Assembly: GCA_011048855.1 (NCBI GenBank)
Contig: DSCZ01000091.1
Coordinates: forward strand, 1-10,165
Origin: Desulfobacteraceae bacterium
GTDB taxonomy: Bacteria > Desulfobacterota > DSM-4660 > Desulfatiglandales > Desulfatiglandaceae
Direction: 5' to 3'
Length of the DNA stretch: 10,165 nt
This document shows positions 1-6,849 of this stretch, one piece after another (the stretch's first letter is position 1; every line of letters starts with the position of its first letter). The position numbers were made by a program, and so were the translations under genes. The notes under the pieces are model-generated. The model was not told the origin of the DNA, searched no databases, and worked only from the letters and a program-made list of their open reading frames with translations.

Positions 1-71
1 GGTAAGATGACCGCTACGGTCCTCATGATTCTCGAAATTTCCTTCACGATCCGCTCTTCCGTGGAACTCAT
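1..71 (-). CDS. 5' fragment of an unidentified gene, truncated by the window edge
   Basis: Only the first 23 codons and part of the 24th are visible, reading MSSTEERIVKEISRIMRTVA then V-I-L. The start is well supported. A full GGAGGTGA ribosome site lies at 75-82, with GGAGG six bases from the ATG, and the ATG shares an ATGA overlap with the stop of the ThiF-like gene upstream. The N-terminus looks like a charged amphipathic helix followed by a hydrophobic beta strand, as in many alpha/beta enzymes, but this is too little to name a family. It is almost certainly co-translated with the nitroreductase-MoaD-ThiF cluster, so its identity would help explain that cluster. A CoA-binding domain protein was considered, but the glycine-rich loop expected after the strand is not seen. 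Confidence 0.75.
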   Translation of the reverse strand, partial: MSSTEERIVKEISRIMRTVAVIL

Positions 72-958
72 GAATCACCTCCGAGTGCAAACCTTTCCAT
101 ACGGAAGGCTTCCATGTCCACATGCAACAACGAGTCACGGCGGATTTCTCCTCTGCCGAGAAGGATTTTCAATGCCTCCATAACCTGCAGGGCCGCTATA
201 AGGGTCGGGGCAGGGGCCGGTGTTCCCAGCAAAGCTTCAGGAGCGTCTTTTTTTTCCCCCGAAGTTGTGCGTTCACCGTAAATCCTTTTAAGTCCGGCGT
301 CTCCGGGCAGCACGGTCATAACCTGCCCTTCGAATCCGGCGACAGCACCATGGATAAAAGGTATTTTCAGATCGCATGCGGCCTCTTGCAAGTCTAAACG
401 ATCAGAGATGCTGTCAAGGCCGTCGAGGATCACATGTGCTCCCTCCAGCAATATGGGTGCTTCGCCGCGGGTGAGAGCATGCTGGTGAGATATGATTTTG
501 ACCCCCGGATTGATATCGGCTACCGCCTCCGCCGCCGCCTGAACTTTAGGCAGGCCGAGGGTCCGCGTGCCGCTTAAAGCCTGACGGTTCAGGTTGGTTT
601 CGTCGAACGAGTCGGGGTCTATAATAATCAGTGTTCCGACACCGAGCCGCGCGAGCAGAGTGATGATGTGCCCGCCAAGCCCTCCGGCGCCGACAACAGC
701 GGCCCGTTTCTCGCATAGACGCAGCTGTTCCGGCAGGGTTATGCTTTCGAGGTTACGGAGGTAACGCATCGGGCATACACCGAGAGAGAGCGCTGAGTGG
801 TGGATTTGGTTTATTGACAGCCCGTTTCTTTCCGCGATGTACCGTCCAACTCCATCCTCGAGTACTCTGACCGGTCGGCCGGCGGCATCAAACGTGGGTC
901 GCGCAGCTCTTTCGATTTCGCGTTCAGCAGTGCCTAGGGTCCTGTCTTTCATGCTCAT
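68..958 (-). CDS. ThiF/MoeB/HesA-family sulfur-carrier adenylyltransferase
   Basis: E1-like enzyme of 296 residues, expected to adenylate the C-terminal glycine of a ubiquitin-like sulfur carrier, here the MoaD-like protein encoded just upstream. The ATP-binding core is clear: a GAGGLGG loop at 90-96, an acidic strand end at Asp114, TNLNRQ at 121-126 with the usual Asn and Arg, Lys138, and DGLDS at 179-183 with the catalytic-type Asp. Residues 1-70 form an N-terminal extension not present in E. coli MoeB; it includes a Gly-Val-Cys-Pro segment at 60-63 followed by Arg-Tyr. The paired CxxC zinc ligands of MoeB/ThiF are absent, and the only cysteines are 62, 82 and 195. The ATG overlaps the moaD-like stop (ATGA). 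A second ATG at 952 is better spaced (nine bases) from the GGAGG at 962-966 and may be the true start. An eight-A run lies near codons 234-236. The family is certain; the exact pathway (molybdopterin, tungstopterin or other) is inferred. Confidence 0.88.
   Translation of the reverse strand: MSMKDRTLGTAEREIERAARPTFDAAGRPVRVLEDGVGRYIAERNGLSINQIHHSALSLGVCPMRYLRNLESITLPEQLRLCEKRAAVVGAGGLGGHIITLLARLGVGTLIIIDPDSFDETNLNRQALSGTRTLGLPKVQAAAEAVADINPGVKIISHQHALTRGEAPILLEGAHVILDGLDSISDRLDLQEAACDLKIPFIHGAVAGFEGQVMTVLPGDAGLKRIYGERTTSGEKKDAPEALLGTPAPAPTLIAALQVMEALKILLGRGEIRRDSLLHVDMEAFRMERFALGGDS
75..82 (-). promoter_or_regulatory. Ribosome binding site of the truncated gene
   Basis: GGAGGTGA is an eight-base match to the 16S rRNA anti-Shine-Dalgarno sequence. 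It lies inside the last codons of the ThiF-like gene, just before the ATG at 71. It is the main evidence that a new gene starts here despite only 71 bases being visible. Confidence 0.8.
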
Positions 959-1194
959 CCGCCTCCCACCGGTGGAAACAAACCTACTCTGTCACCGTCT
1001 CGAATCGGATGGTCCAGAGAAACCCTTCTGCCGTTCACCATCGCCAGCTTGATTTTTTCAGAAGGAATTCCAAGGCGGACGCAGATGTCTCGAACCGTTT
1101 CCAGGCTTTGAGGCTCCAGTGAAATGCCGTTTTCCCCATCATAGCCTTCAACATACCGCCTGAGCACGGTACTGAGAAAAACACGCACCCCCAT
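955..1194 (-). CDS. MoaD/ThiS-like ubiquitin-fold sulfur carrier
   Basis: Small beta-grasp protein, 79 residues from the chosen ATG. It ends in PPVGGG, matching the Pro-Pro-Val-x-Gly-Gly tail of MoaD whose last glycine is adenylated and then thiocarboxylated. The N-terminus (MGVRVFLST) fits the first beta strand of MoaD-type proteins, and the near-terminal pattern Arg-Asp-Gly-Asp-Arg-Val fits the strand before the tail. The reading frame extends to a GTG at 1215 that overlaps the nitroreductase stop as GTGA. I prefer the ATG at 1194 because GGAGG at 1200-1204 precedes it by five bases and because known carriers begin at this strand. Its stop overlaps the start of the ThiF-like gene, its probable activating partner. 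It would supply sulfur for a cofactor such as molybdopterin or tungstopterin; a role in thiamine or another thio-product is not excluded. Confidence 0.85.
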   Translation of the reverse strand: MGVRVFLSTVLRRYVEGYDGENGISLEPQSLETVRDICVRLGIPSEKIKLAMVNGRRVSLDHPIRDGDRVGLFPPVGGG

Positions 1195-1199
1195 GATTT

Positions 1200-1204
1200 C
1201 CTCC
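1200..1204 (-). promoter_or_regulatory. Ribosome binding site that sets the moaD-like start
   Basis: GGAGG lies five bases upstream of the ATG at 1194. It sits inside the longer frame that would begin with GTG at 1215, and favours the shorter 79-residue product. Confidence 0.65.
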
Positions 1205-1211
1205 CGGGTTC

Positions 1212-1757
1212 TCACCTAAACCGCTCCCAATGCACGAATTCGTTGACGGCTCTTCTCTTCGGGGCTGCGGAGGAATGAGCCGGGTAGCCGAGAGGGATCA
1301 GGGCGACCAGCTCGTGGTCATCGGGCACTGCAAGAATTTCCCTGGCGGCTTTATGGTCGAACATTCCAACGACCACCGTTCCCAGCCCCAGTTCCCATGC
1401 GGCCAGACACAGGCTCTGAGTGGCCAGGCCGAGGTCGAACATAAGCCATTCCCCGAAGATGGTCGACGCTTCGCCTTTGTAGTACCCCGCCTTGTTTTTG
1501 CCCGCGCACAGCGCTATCACCACCGGGGCGTTCTGCACCGCCGGGGCGGCCGGATTTTTAGGTGGAAGGGTCGCCCTGAGGTTTTCTTTTACATGGCTGT
1601 CTTTGACCGCGATGATTTCCCAGCACTGCGTGTTGGCCCAAGAAGGAGTCCATTGCACCGCTTCGAAAATTTTCTGGAGATCGGCTTCCGGGATCTCGCG
1701 ACTTTCGTATTTCCTGATACTGCGCCTTGTCTTCAATAATTCAAAAAAATCTTTCAT
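1212..1757 (-). CDS. Nitroreductase-family FMN oxidoreductase
   Basis: A 181-residue flavoprotein of the nitroreductase fold, normally a homodimer binding FMN at the subunit interface and using NAD(P)H or another donor. Visible hallmarks are the N-terminal Arg-Arg-Ser-Ile-Arg at 11-15 (FMN phosphate contact region), PSWANTQCWE at 38-47 (the Pro-Ser/Asn-Gln-x-x-Trp segment), GLGTVVVG at 124-131 and LGYP at 156-159. There is no signal peptide or membrane segment. The ATG has a good purine-rich site (AGGAGAGGTGAA) just upstream. Its stop lies 17 bases from the preferred moaD-like ATG, so it appears to lead an operon with the carrier and E1-like genes. Substrate cannot be told from sequence: members reduce nitro compounds, quinones or flavins, or dehydrogenate cofactors. 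The link to sulfur-carrier genes suggests a role in that pathway rather than general detoxification, which is inference. Confidence 0.88.
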   Translation of the reverse strand: MKDFFELLKTRRSIRKYESREIPEADLQKIFEAVQWTPSWANTQCWEIIAVKDSHVKENLRATLPPKNPAAPAVQNAPVVIALCAGKNKAGYYKGEASTIFGEWLMFDLGLATQSLCLAAWELGLGTVVVGMFDHKAAREILAVPDDHELVALIPLGYPAHSSAAPKRRAVNEFVHWERFR

Positions 1758-1809
1758 TTCACCTCTCCTGATTCCGTAATAGAAAAATTCAGTTTTTAAA
1801 TTTCCATCC

Positions 1810-4362
1810 TCATGCCCACGTCAAAAGGCCCATCACGAAGCGATTCTCCAGTCTTTTCCGGCTCGGAAGAACTCTCACGGTGTACCCGACCCGGCCGGTC
1901 CCCGAGCAATGGATTACGCCCTGGTAGATATACCGCTGATCATTTTCTTCCACCGGATCCATTTCCGTCGTGTTTCGTTCCAGGAATTCCCCGTTTTGAT
2001 CGAGACGCCCATAGTAAATTTCTACGGTTGCATCTTCCGGGGTAAGCTCCCCGAGTTCCAGGGTTGCGCGGACCGGGATGGATTCGCCTACTTTCAGTTC
2101 GACGTTTTCAGGTCCTGTCATTTCCAAAATGCCGACCCCGTGCCACCCGGTCATAAGTTTCTGCCTCCACAGCGCCAGGTCTTTGGCACCCTCGAACCGG
2201 GTACGGCATAACTCCCGGTATCGTTCGGAGCAGGGCGTGTAGTAACGTCCGGTATATTCCTGCACCATCCGGTGAGCGTTGAAGACCGGTACAAGGTGCC
2301 GGAGCCCGGCTCTCATCATTTCCACCCATCTTTTTGGCATGCTGTCGGCCCGTCGTTCGTAGAACAACGGAACGATCTCCCTTTCAAGCAGGTTGTAGAG
2401 TTCTTGGCTCTCGATATAATCCTGCATTTCGTGGTTTTCATAGACTTCGCCGTGACCCAGTGCCCAACCGACATCGGGCCGGTATCCTTCATCCCACCAG
2501 CCGTCGAGCACGCTTAAATTGAGGCATCCGTTCGCCAGAGCCTTCATGCCGCTGGTGCCGCAGGCTTCGAGGGGCCTTCTCGGCGTGTTGAGCCACAGGT
2601 CGCAGCCTGCCATAAGCTGGGCCGCCACGTCTACGTTATAGTCTTCGAGAAATACGAGTCGTTTTCTGAATCGCTCATCTCTTCCGAAATGGACGATGGT
2701 CTTGATGAATTCCTTCCCGGCGTTGTCCTGGGGGTGGGCTTTTCCGGCGATCAGAATTTGCACCGGGCGATCCGGGTCCGAGAGAAGCTTTTCGAGCCTG
2801 TCCGGATCCTTGAACAACAGCGTCGCACGCTTGTATGTCGCAAAACGCCTCGCAAAACCTATTGTAAGCGCATCCGGGGTGAGCACTTCACCGGCTGCCT
2901 GCATTTCGGCCGCCGACGCTCCGCGTTTTTTCAGCTGCTCAACCAGCTTGCTCCTTGCGTAGGAGACCATGTACTCTCTGCATCTTTCATGGGTCCGCCA
3001 CAGCTCGGTGGCCGGTATTTGATCCGCCTGCTCCCATACTCTTTCGCTGTCCGGTTCTTCAGCCCAGTTCGTGCCGAGATAACGATCCAGCAAGAATCCC
3101 ATTTCACGCGATATCCAGGTGGGCACGTGAATCCCGTTGGTAATGTAGTCTATCGGAACGTCTTCAACGGGGTTGAGGGGCCACACGCCGCTCCACATGG
3201 CCCGTGAGACACTTCCATGAAGCCTGCTCACACCGTTTGAATAGGCCGAGAGCCGGAGAGCCAGGGTGGTCATGCCGAACGGCTCGGATTCGTTCCGTGG
3301 ATCAACCCTGCCGTAACCGAGGAGCACCTTGAAATTAATGCCCAGTTCTTTGGTGTATTGGTCGAAATAGGCCATGACCAGATGCGGGTCGAAGACGTCG
3401 TTTCCCGCGGGCACCGGGGTGTGGGTCGTGAAAACCGTGCTCGCGAGCACCACCTCCCGGGCCGCATCGAAGGACAGGCCCTTTTCCCGCCGCAGCATGT
3501 TGATTCTTTCCAGGGCCGAAAAAGCGGAATGGCCCTCGTTCATATGTATGACCGTCGGCTCTATTCCGAGGGCTTTCAATGCACGGATGCCGCCTATACC
3601 CAGCACAATTTCCTGGCGAAGCCGCATTTCCCGGTCCCCGCCGTACAGTTGTGCGGTGGTGGCTCTGAAATCCGGTGGATTTTCTGCCAGGTTTGTGTCC
3701 AGCATGTAAAGATTCACGCGTCCGACCTGGATGCGCCATATCGAGACGGCGACCGGAGAACCTTTGAAATCAACGTAAATCTTCACCTTTGCGCCGTGTT
3801 CATCAACCACCTGTTCGACCGGCATGGTGGAGAAATCATTCAGGGGGTAGGTTTCCATCTGCCAGCCGTCAGAGGTGAGGTACTGGCTGAAATACCCTTT
3901 CTGGTAAAGAAGCCCCACACCCACCAGCGGTATATTCAGGTCGCTGGCCGATTTTAAATGGTCACCGGCAAGCACCCCAAGCCCCCCGGAATAGATCGGG
4001 AGACATTCCGTGAGTCCGAATTCAGCAGAGAAATAAGCGACCTGGACCGGCGTTTTGCCGCAGTAGTCCTCGACCTGCATTCTCGGCTTGGACATATATC
4101 GGGAAAAGTCTTCGTAAACCCTGTCCATCTGGGCCAGAAATCCGGGTTCTCCGGCGAGTTCCAGGAGCCTGCGCTGTTCCGTTAGGCCCAGCATAAGCAC
4201 CGGGTTGTGCTTGCATTTGCGCCACAGACCGGCATCGATCCGTTTGAAAAGATCCCGAATTTCCTCCCGCCAGCTGAAAAGCAGATTGGAAGCCAGGTGG
4301 CGCAGGGGTTCCAGCCTGGAAGGCAGATCGGGGACCACATTGAAGGAAGCCTTTGCTTTCAT
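1810..4362 (-). CDS. glgP: Alpha-glucan (glycogen/maltodextrin) phosphorylase
   Basis: Cytoplasmic PLP-dependent GT35 enzyme that releases glucose-1-phosphate from alpha-1,4-glucan ends. It is 850 residues from the chosen ATG. Residues about 10-105 match the extra N-terminal domain (DUF3417) of the bacterial/archaeal alpha-glucan phosphorylase branch rather than the E. coli GlgP/MalP form. The catalytic part shows SGGLGVLAGDH at 125-135, HMNEGH at 273-278, a GFARRFATYKR segment near 502-512, and CGTSGMKALANG, whose Lys607 should form the Schiff base with PLP. Residues about 740-850 form a beta-rich C-terminal domain. The frame extends to GTG at 4371, but GGAG at 4371-4374 is eight bases before the ATG at 4362 and overlaps the GTG, so the ATG is preferred. 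It starts 15 bases after glgC, so the two are surely co-transcribed. No frame disruption is seen. Confidence 0.95.
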   Translation of the reverse strand: MKAKASFNVVPDLPSRLEPLRHLASNLLFSWREEIRDLFKRIDAGLWRKCKHNPVLMLGLTEQRRLLELAGEPGFLAQMDRVYEDFSRYMSKPRMQVEDYCGKTPVQVAYFSAEFGLTECLPIYSGGLGVLAGDHLKSASDLNIPLVGVGLLYQKGYFSQYLTSDGWQMETYPLNDFSTMPVEQVVDEHGAKVKIYVDFKGSPVAVSIWRIQVGRVNLYMLDTNLAENPPDFRATTAQLYGGDREMRLRQEIVLGIGGIRALKALGIEPTVIHMNEGHSAFSALERINMLRREKGLSFDAAREVVLASTVFTTHTPVPAGNDVFDPHLVMAYFDQYTKELGINFKVLLGYGRVDPRNESEPFGMTTLALRLSAYSNGVSRLHGSVSRAMWSGVWPLNPVEDVPIDYITNGIHVPTWISREMGFLLDRYLGTNWAEEPDSERVWEQADQIPATELWRTHERCREYMVSYARSKLVEQLKKRGASAAEMQAAGEVLTPDALTIGFARRFATYKRATLLFKDPDRLEKLLSDPDRPVQILIAGKAHPQDNAGKEFIKTIVHFGRDERFRKRLVFLEDYNVDVAAQLMAGCDLWLNTPRRPLEACGTSGMKALANGCLNLSVLDGWWDEGYRPDVGWALGHGEVYENHEMQDYIESQELYNLLEREIVPLFYERRADSMPKRWVEMMRAGLRHLVPVFNAHRMVQEYTGRYYTPCSERYRELCRTRFEGAKDLALWRQKLMTGWHGVGILEMTGPENVELKVGESIPVRATLELGELTPEDATVEIYYGRLDQNGEFLERNTTEMDPVEENDQRYIYQGVIHCSGTGRVGYTVRVLPSRKRLENRFVMGLLTWA

Positions 4363-4370
4363 TTTCCGCA

Positions 4371-4374
4371 CTCC
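4371..4374 (-). promoter_or_regulatory. Ribosome binding site that sets the glgP start
   Basis: GGAG is eight bases upstream of the ATG at 4362 and immediately abuts the alternative GTG codon at 4371, which it therefore cannot serve. It lies within four bases of the glgC stop, consistent with coupled translation. Confidence 0.55.
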
Positions 4375-4377
4375 GAA

Positions 4378-5652
4378 TCAATTAACAGGAAAATCATCCC
4401 GTGTGACAATAGTTATTCCGCGTGAAGTGATCTCGAAACGTTTTCTGTCCCGTGCCGGGCTGATTCCAATTTTTTCACCGGCGGGGATTCGGGTTCCTTC
4501 GCCGATGATCGCCTTTTTTACTTTCGCCCTCCGGCCTATCACGACATTTTCCATGACCACGGATTCCTCGACCGTCGCCCAGCTCTGGACGAATACATTA
4601 TAGGAAAGAACGCTGTTGCTGACAAATGCCCCACTGATAATGGAACCGTGGGCTACAAGAGAATCGAGCGCTCGGCCGGCACGAACCTCGGGTCCTGTTT
4701 CCTGGGCGAAAACCGTTTTCACCGGGGGATATTGCCGCTGGAAGGTTCTAAGCGGCCACCGTTTTCCGTAAAGGTTGAAATAGGGGTCCACTCCGGTCAG
4801 GTCCATATTCGCGTTCCAGTACGAATCCAGAGTACCTACATCCCTCCAGTATGCGCCGTCCCTCGCCGGTTCGACGGCGGTCGTGCGTTTACCGTCTGTG
4901 TCGATTCGGGTGACTTCTTCTTCGATCCGGTTTTTCATCCGGTATGGATAAGCAATCACCCGGTGGCTTTCCAGTATCGAAGGCAGAATGTCTTTGCCGA
5001 AATCCGGGAGGTCGTTTTTGTTCAGCAGATCCATCAGGACGTCGGTCTTGAAAAGATATATTCCCATCGAGGCCAGCACGTGGGCGGAATCACCCGGAAT
5101 CGTTTTAGGGACATGTGGTTTTTCCTGGAAACCTTTCACTTTGAACTCTTCGTCCACCTGGACGATGCCGAATTCCCTGGAGGTTTCTTTCCCCACTTCT
5201 ATAACCGCAAGCGAAACATCCGCATCGTTTTGCACATGGTAGTCCTTGAACAACGAATAATCCATTTTGTAGACATGGTCCCCGGACAGCACCAGCACAT
5301 GTTCGGGCCGGGCCTGCTCTATGAGGTATTTATTCTGTCGTATCGAGTCGGCGGTTCCCTGGTACCATCTTTCACCGGCCATCATCTGCGGGGGGGCGAT
5401 TTTCAGGAAATGACCCAGTGCACCGCTGAAAATGTTCCACCCCCCTTCCAGATGCTGCATCAGCGTCTGGGATTTGTATTGCGGAAGCACGATGATTTTG
5501 TAGACCTCCGAATTGATGCAATTGGAAAGGACGAGGTCTATCAGCAGATAAATCCCCCCGAAAGGTATCGCCGGTTTGGATCGGTCCCGGGTGAGAGGCA
5601 TGAGCCGTTCTCCTTTGCCTCCCGCCATGACGACAGCGACTACATTTTTCAT
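4378..5652 (-). CDS. glgC: Glucose-1-phosphate adenylyltransferase (ADP-glucose pyrophosphorylase)
   Basis: Makes ADP-glucose from ATP and glucose-1-phosphate, the committed step of bacterial glycogen synthesis; normally a cytoplasmic homotetramer. It is 424 residues, close to E. coli GlgC (431). The nucleotidyltransferase domain shows GGKGERLMPLT at 11-21, Lys26-Pro, WYQGTADS at 96-103, the catalytic Asp125 in SGDHVYKMDY, the substrate-binding Lys178 in QEKP, and YWRDVGT at 268-274. The C-terminal part (about 300-424) has the hexapeptide-like left-handed beta-helix pattern. Compared by eye with E. coli GlgC, several activator/inhibitor-site positions differ (K39 to Asp23, H46 to Pro30, R52 to Leu36, R423 to Pro422), while R40 and R419 have Arg counterparts. 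The stretch before YWRD is about 17 residues longer. The ATG has GAGG six bases upstream. It leads a pair with glgP; glgA and glgB are not in the window. Confidence 0.96.
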   Translation of the reverse strand: MKNVVAVVMAGGKGERLMPLTRDRSKPAIPFGGIYLLIDLVLSNCINSEVYKIIVLPQYKSQTLMQHLEGGWNIFSGALGHFLKIAPPQMMAGERWYQGTADSIRQNKYLIEQARPEHVLVLSGDHVYKMDYSLFKDYHVQNDADVSLAVIEVGKETSREFGIVQVDEEFKVKGFQEKPHVPKTIPGDSAHVLASMGIYLFKTDVLMDLLNKNDLPDFGKDILPSILESHRVIAYPYRMKNRIEEEVTRIDTDGKRTTAVEPARDGAYWRDVGTLDSYWNANMDLTGVDPYFNLYGKRWPLRTFQRQYPPVKTVFAQETGPEVRAGRALDSLVAHGSIISGAFVSNSVLSYNVFVQSWATVEESVVMENVVIGRRAKVKKAIIGEGTRIPAGEKIGISPARDRKRFEITSRGITIVTRDDFPVN

Positions 5653-5693
5653 TTCTAACCTCGTTTAGACGAAAACAGTGAAATAATAGAAAA

Positions 5694-5709
5694 TCTCCTC
5701 ACCGGGAGA
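5694..5709 (-). terminator. Weak candidate rho-independent terminator after corA
   Basis: On the minus strand TCTCC and GGAGA pair as a five-base stem around a six-base loop, followed by TTTTCTATTATTT. It lies 20 bases after the corA stop and before glgC, the expected place. The stem is short and the T run is interrupted, so termination is probably partial if it occurs at all. Confidence 0.35.
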
Positions 5710-5728
5710 AAAGCGAAAGATTCTGAAA

Positions 5729-6805
5729 TCAAAGCCAGTGTTTCTTTTTGAACATGAGCAGCATCACCAGTCCAAGGCACAACATGAACAGCATGATCGC
5801 AGGGTATGACCACAACCATTTCAACTCCGGCATATGCTCGAAATTCATGCCGTATATACCGGCTATGAACGTGAGAGGAATGAAGATGGTGGCTATGATG
5901 GTCAAAACTTTCATGACTTCGTTCATCCTGTTGCTGACGCTTGAAAGATAGATGTCGAGCGTTCCTGCCAGCATGTCTCTGAAGGTTTCGATTCCGTCCA
6001 TAACCTGGATCGTGTGGTCGTAGACATCACGGATATACAAAGTGACTTCCTGCGTCATCAAGGAGCTGCCGCCCCGCTCCATTGTTGAGAGTGCCTCCCT
6101 GAGCGGCCACACGGACCTTCGCAGGAAAATCATATCACGCTTGGCACCCTGAATGGTCCCCAGTGTGGCAGTGGTCGGGGAGGCCAGCACCTCTTCCTGC
6201 AAGGCTTCCACCTTTTCACCGTAGTATTCGAGAATAGTGAAATACTGATCAACGATCGCATCCATCAGTGCATAGGCAAGGTAATCGCTGCCGGAGTTCC
6301 GCATCCGTCGACTCTTTCCGTTGAATATTCTTCTACGCACCGGATCGAAGACATCGGCTGCCGTTTCCTGGAACGACAGGACATAATTTTCACCGACGAT
6401 AAGGCTTACCTGTTCGGCCATCACCTGATCCTGTCCCTGCTCGTACATGAGCATCTTAAGTACCACGAACAGATATCGATCCATGTCTTCGACTTTGGGG
6501 CGCTGCCCGGCGTGGACGATGTCTTCAAGCACAAGCGGATGGATTTCAAAGACAGAGCCCAGGGTTTCGATTATTTTCAAATCGTGGATTCCAGTGATAT
6601 TTATCCAGAAAACCCCATCGAAGTCGGCGTGCGGTTTACATTCATCGGGAGAAATATCTTCAAAAATTTCAACACCCTCCCCGTTATATTTGATCAATGA
6701 CATCTTCACGCTTTCGGTGCGTTTTTCACCGACGTGAATCATCGTACCGGGTGGAAGGCCGGCCTTCATCGAGCTTCGTTTTGTCAATTCGTGCATTACG
6801 TTCAT
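5729..6805 (-). CDS. corA: CorA-family magnesium/cobalt transporter
   Basis: Inner-membrane pentameric channel for Mg2+ (also Co2+/Ni2+), 358 residues, the usual length of full-size CorA. Residues 1-290 are the cytoplasmic funnel domain and long stalk helix, rich in charged heptad-like stretches between about 180 and 300. Two membrane segments follow at about 300-318 and 332-351. The signature Gly-Met-Asn selectivity motif is at 319-321, followed by the conserved MPEL loop at 325-328, and the protein ends with the basic cytoplasmic tail KKKHWL. The ATG has AGGA eight bases upstream; an ATG three codons later is possible. The gene starts 44 bases after the acyl-CoA synthetase beta subunit and may be on the same transcript, though no functional link is obvious. 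No riboswitch-like leader is visible in the short gap. Confidence 0.95.
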   Translation of the reverse strand: MNVMHELTKRSSMKAGLPPGTMIHVGEKRTESVKMSLIKYNGEGVEIFEDISPDECKPHADFDGVFWINITGIHDLKIIETLGSVFEIHPLVLEDIVHAGQRPKVEDMDRYLFVVLKMLMYEQGQDQVMAEQVSLIVGENYVLSFQETAADVFDPVRRRIFNGKSRRMRNSGSDYLAYALMDAIVDQYFTILEYYGEKVEALQEEVLASPTTATLGTIQGAKRDMIFLRRSVWPLREALSTMERGGSSLMTQEVTLYIRDVYDHTIQVMDGIETFRDMLAGTLDIYLSSVSNRMNEVMKVLTIIATIFIPLTFIAGIYGMNFEHMPELKWLWSYPAIMLFMLCLGLVMLLMFKKKHWL

Positions 6806-6849
6806 CCCTGTTTTCCTGTTTCATTGCGGTATCTCCGGAAAGGAATCAT

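Noticed and set aside
1758..1809. AAAAACTGAATTTTT hairpin and A/T-rich spacer between glgP and the nitroreductase gene
   Set aside because: The stem is A-T pairs only and too weak for an intrinsic terminator; no convincing -35/-10 pair was found, so whether transcription restarts here is open.
3358..3957. Plus-strand open frames opposite glgP
   Set aside because: Antisense to the conserved phosphorylase catalytic domain, with no recognisable domain; a by-product of codon bias.
4648..5658. Long plus-strand open frame opposite glgC (336 codons)
   Set aside because: It lies entirely antisense to a gene with clear GlgC motifs, its translation resembles no family, and it is rich in His/Phe/Arg as expected of a reverse-frame shadow.
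6806..6849. Possible magnesium riboswitch leader before corA
   Set aside because: The gap is only 44 bases and shows no strong stem; far too short for a known magnesium-sensing leader.
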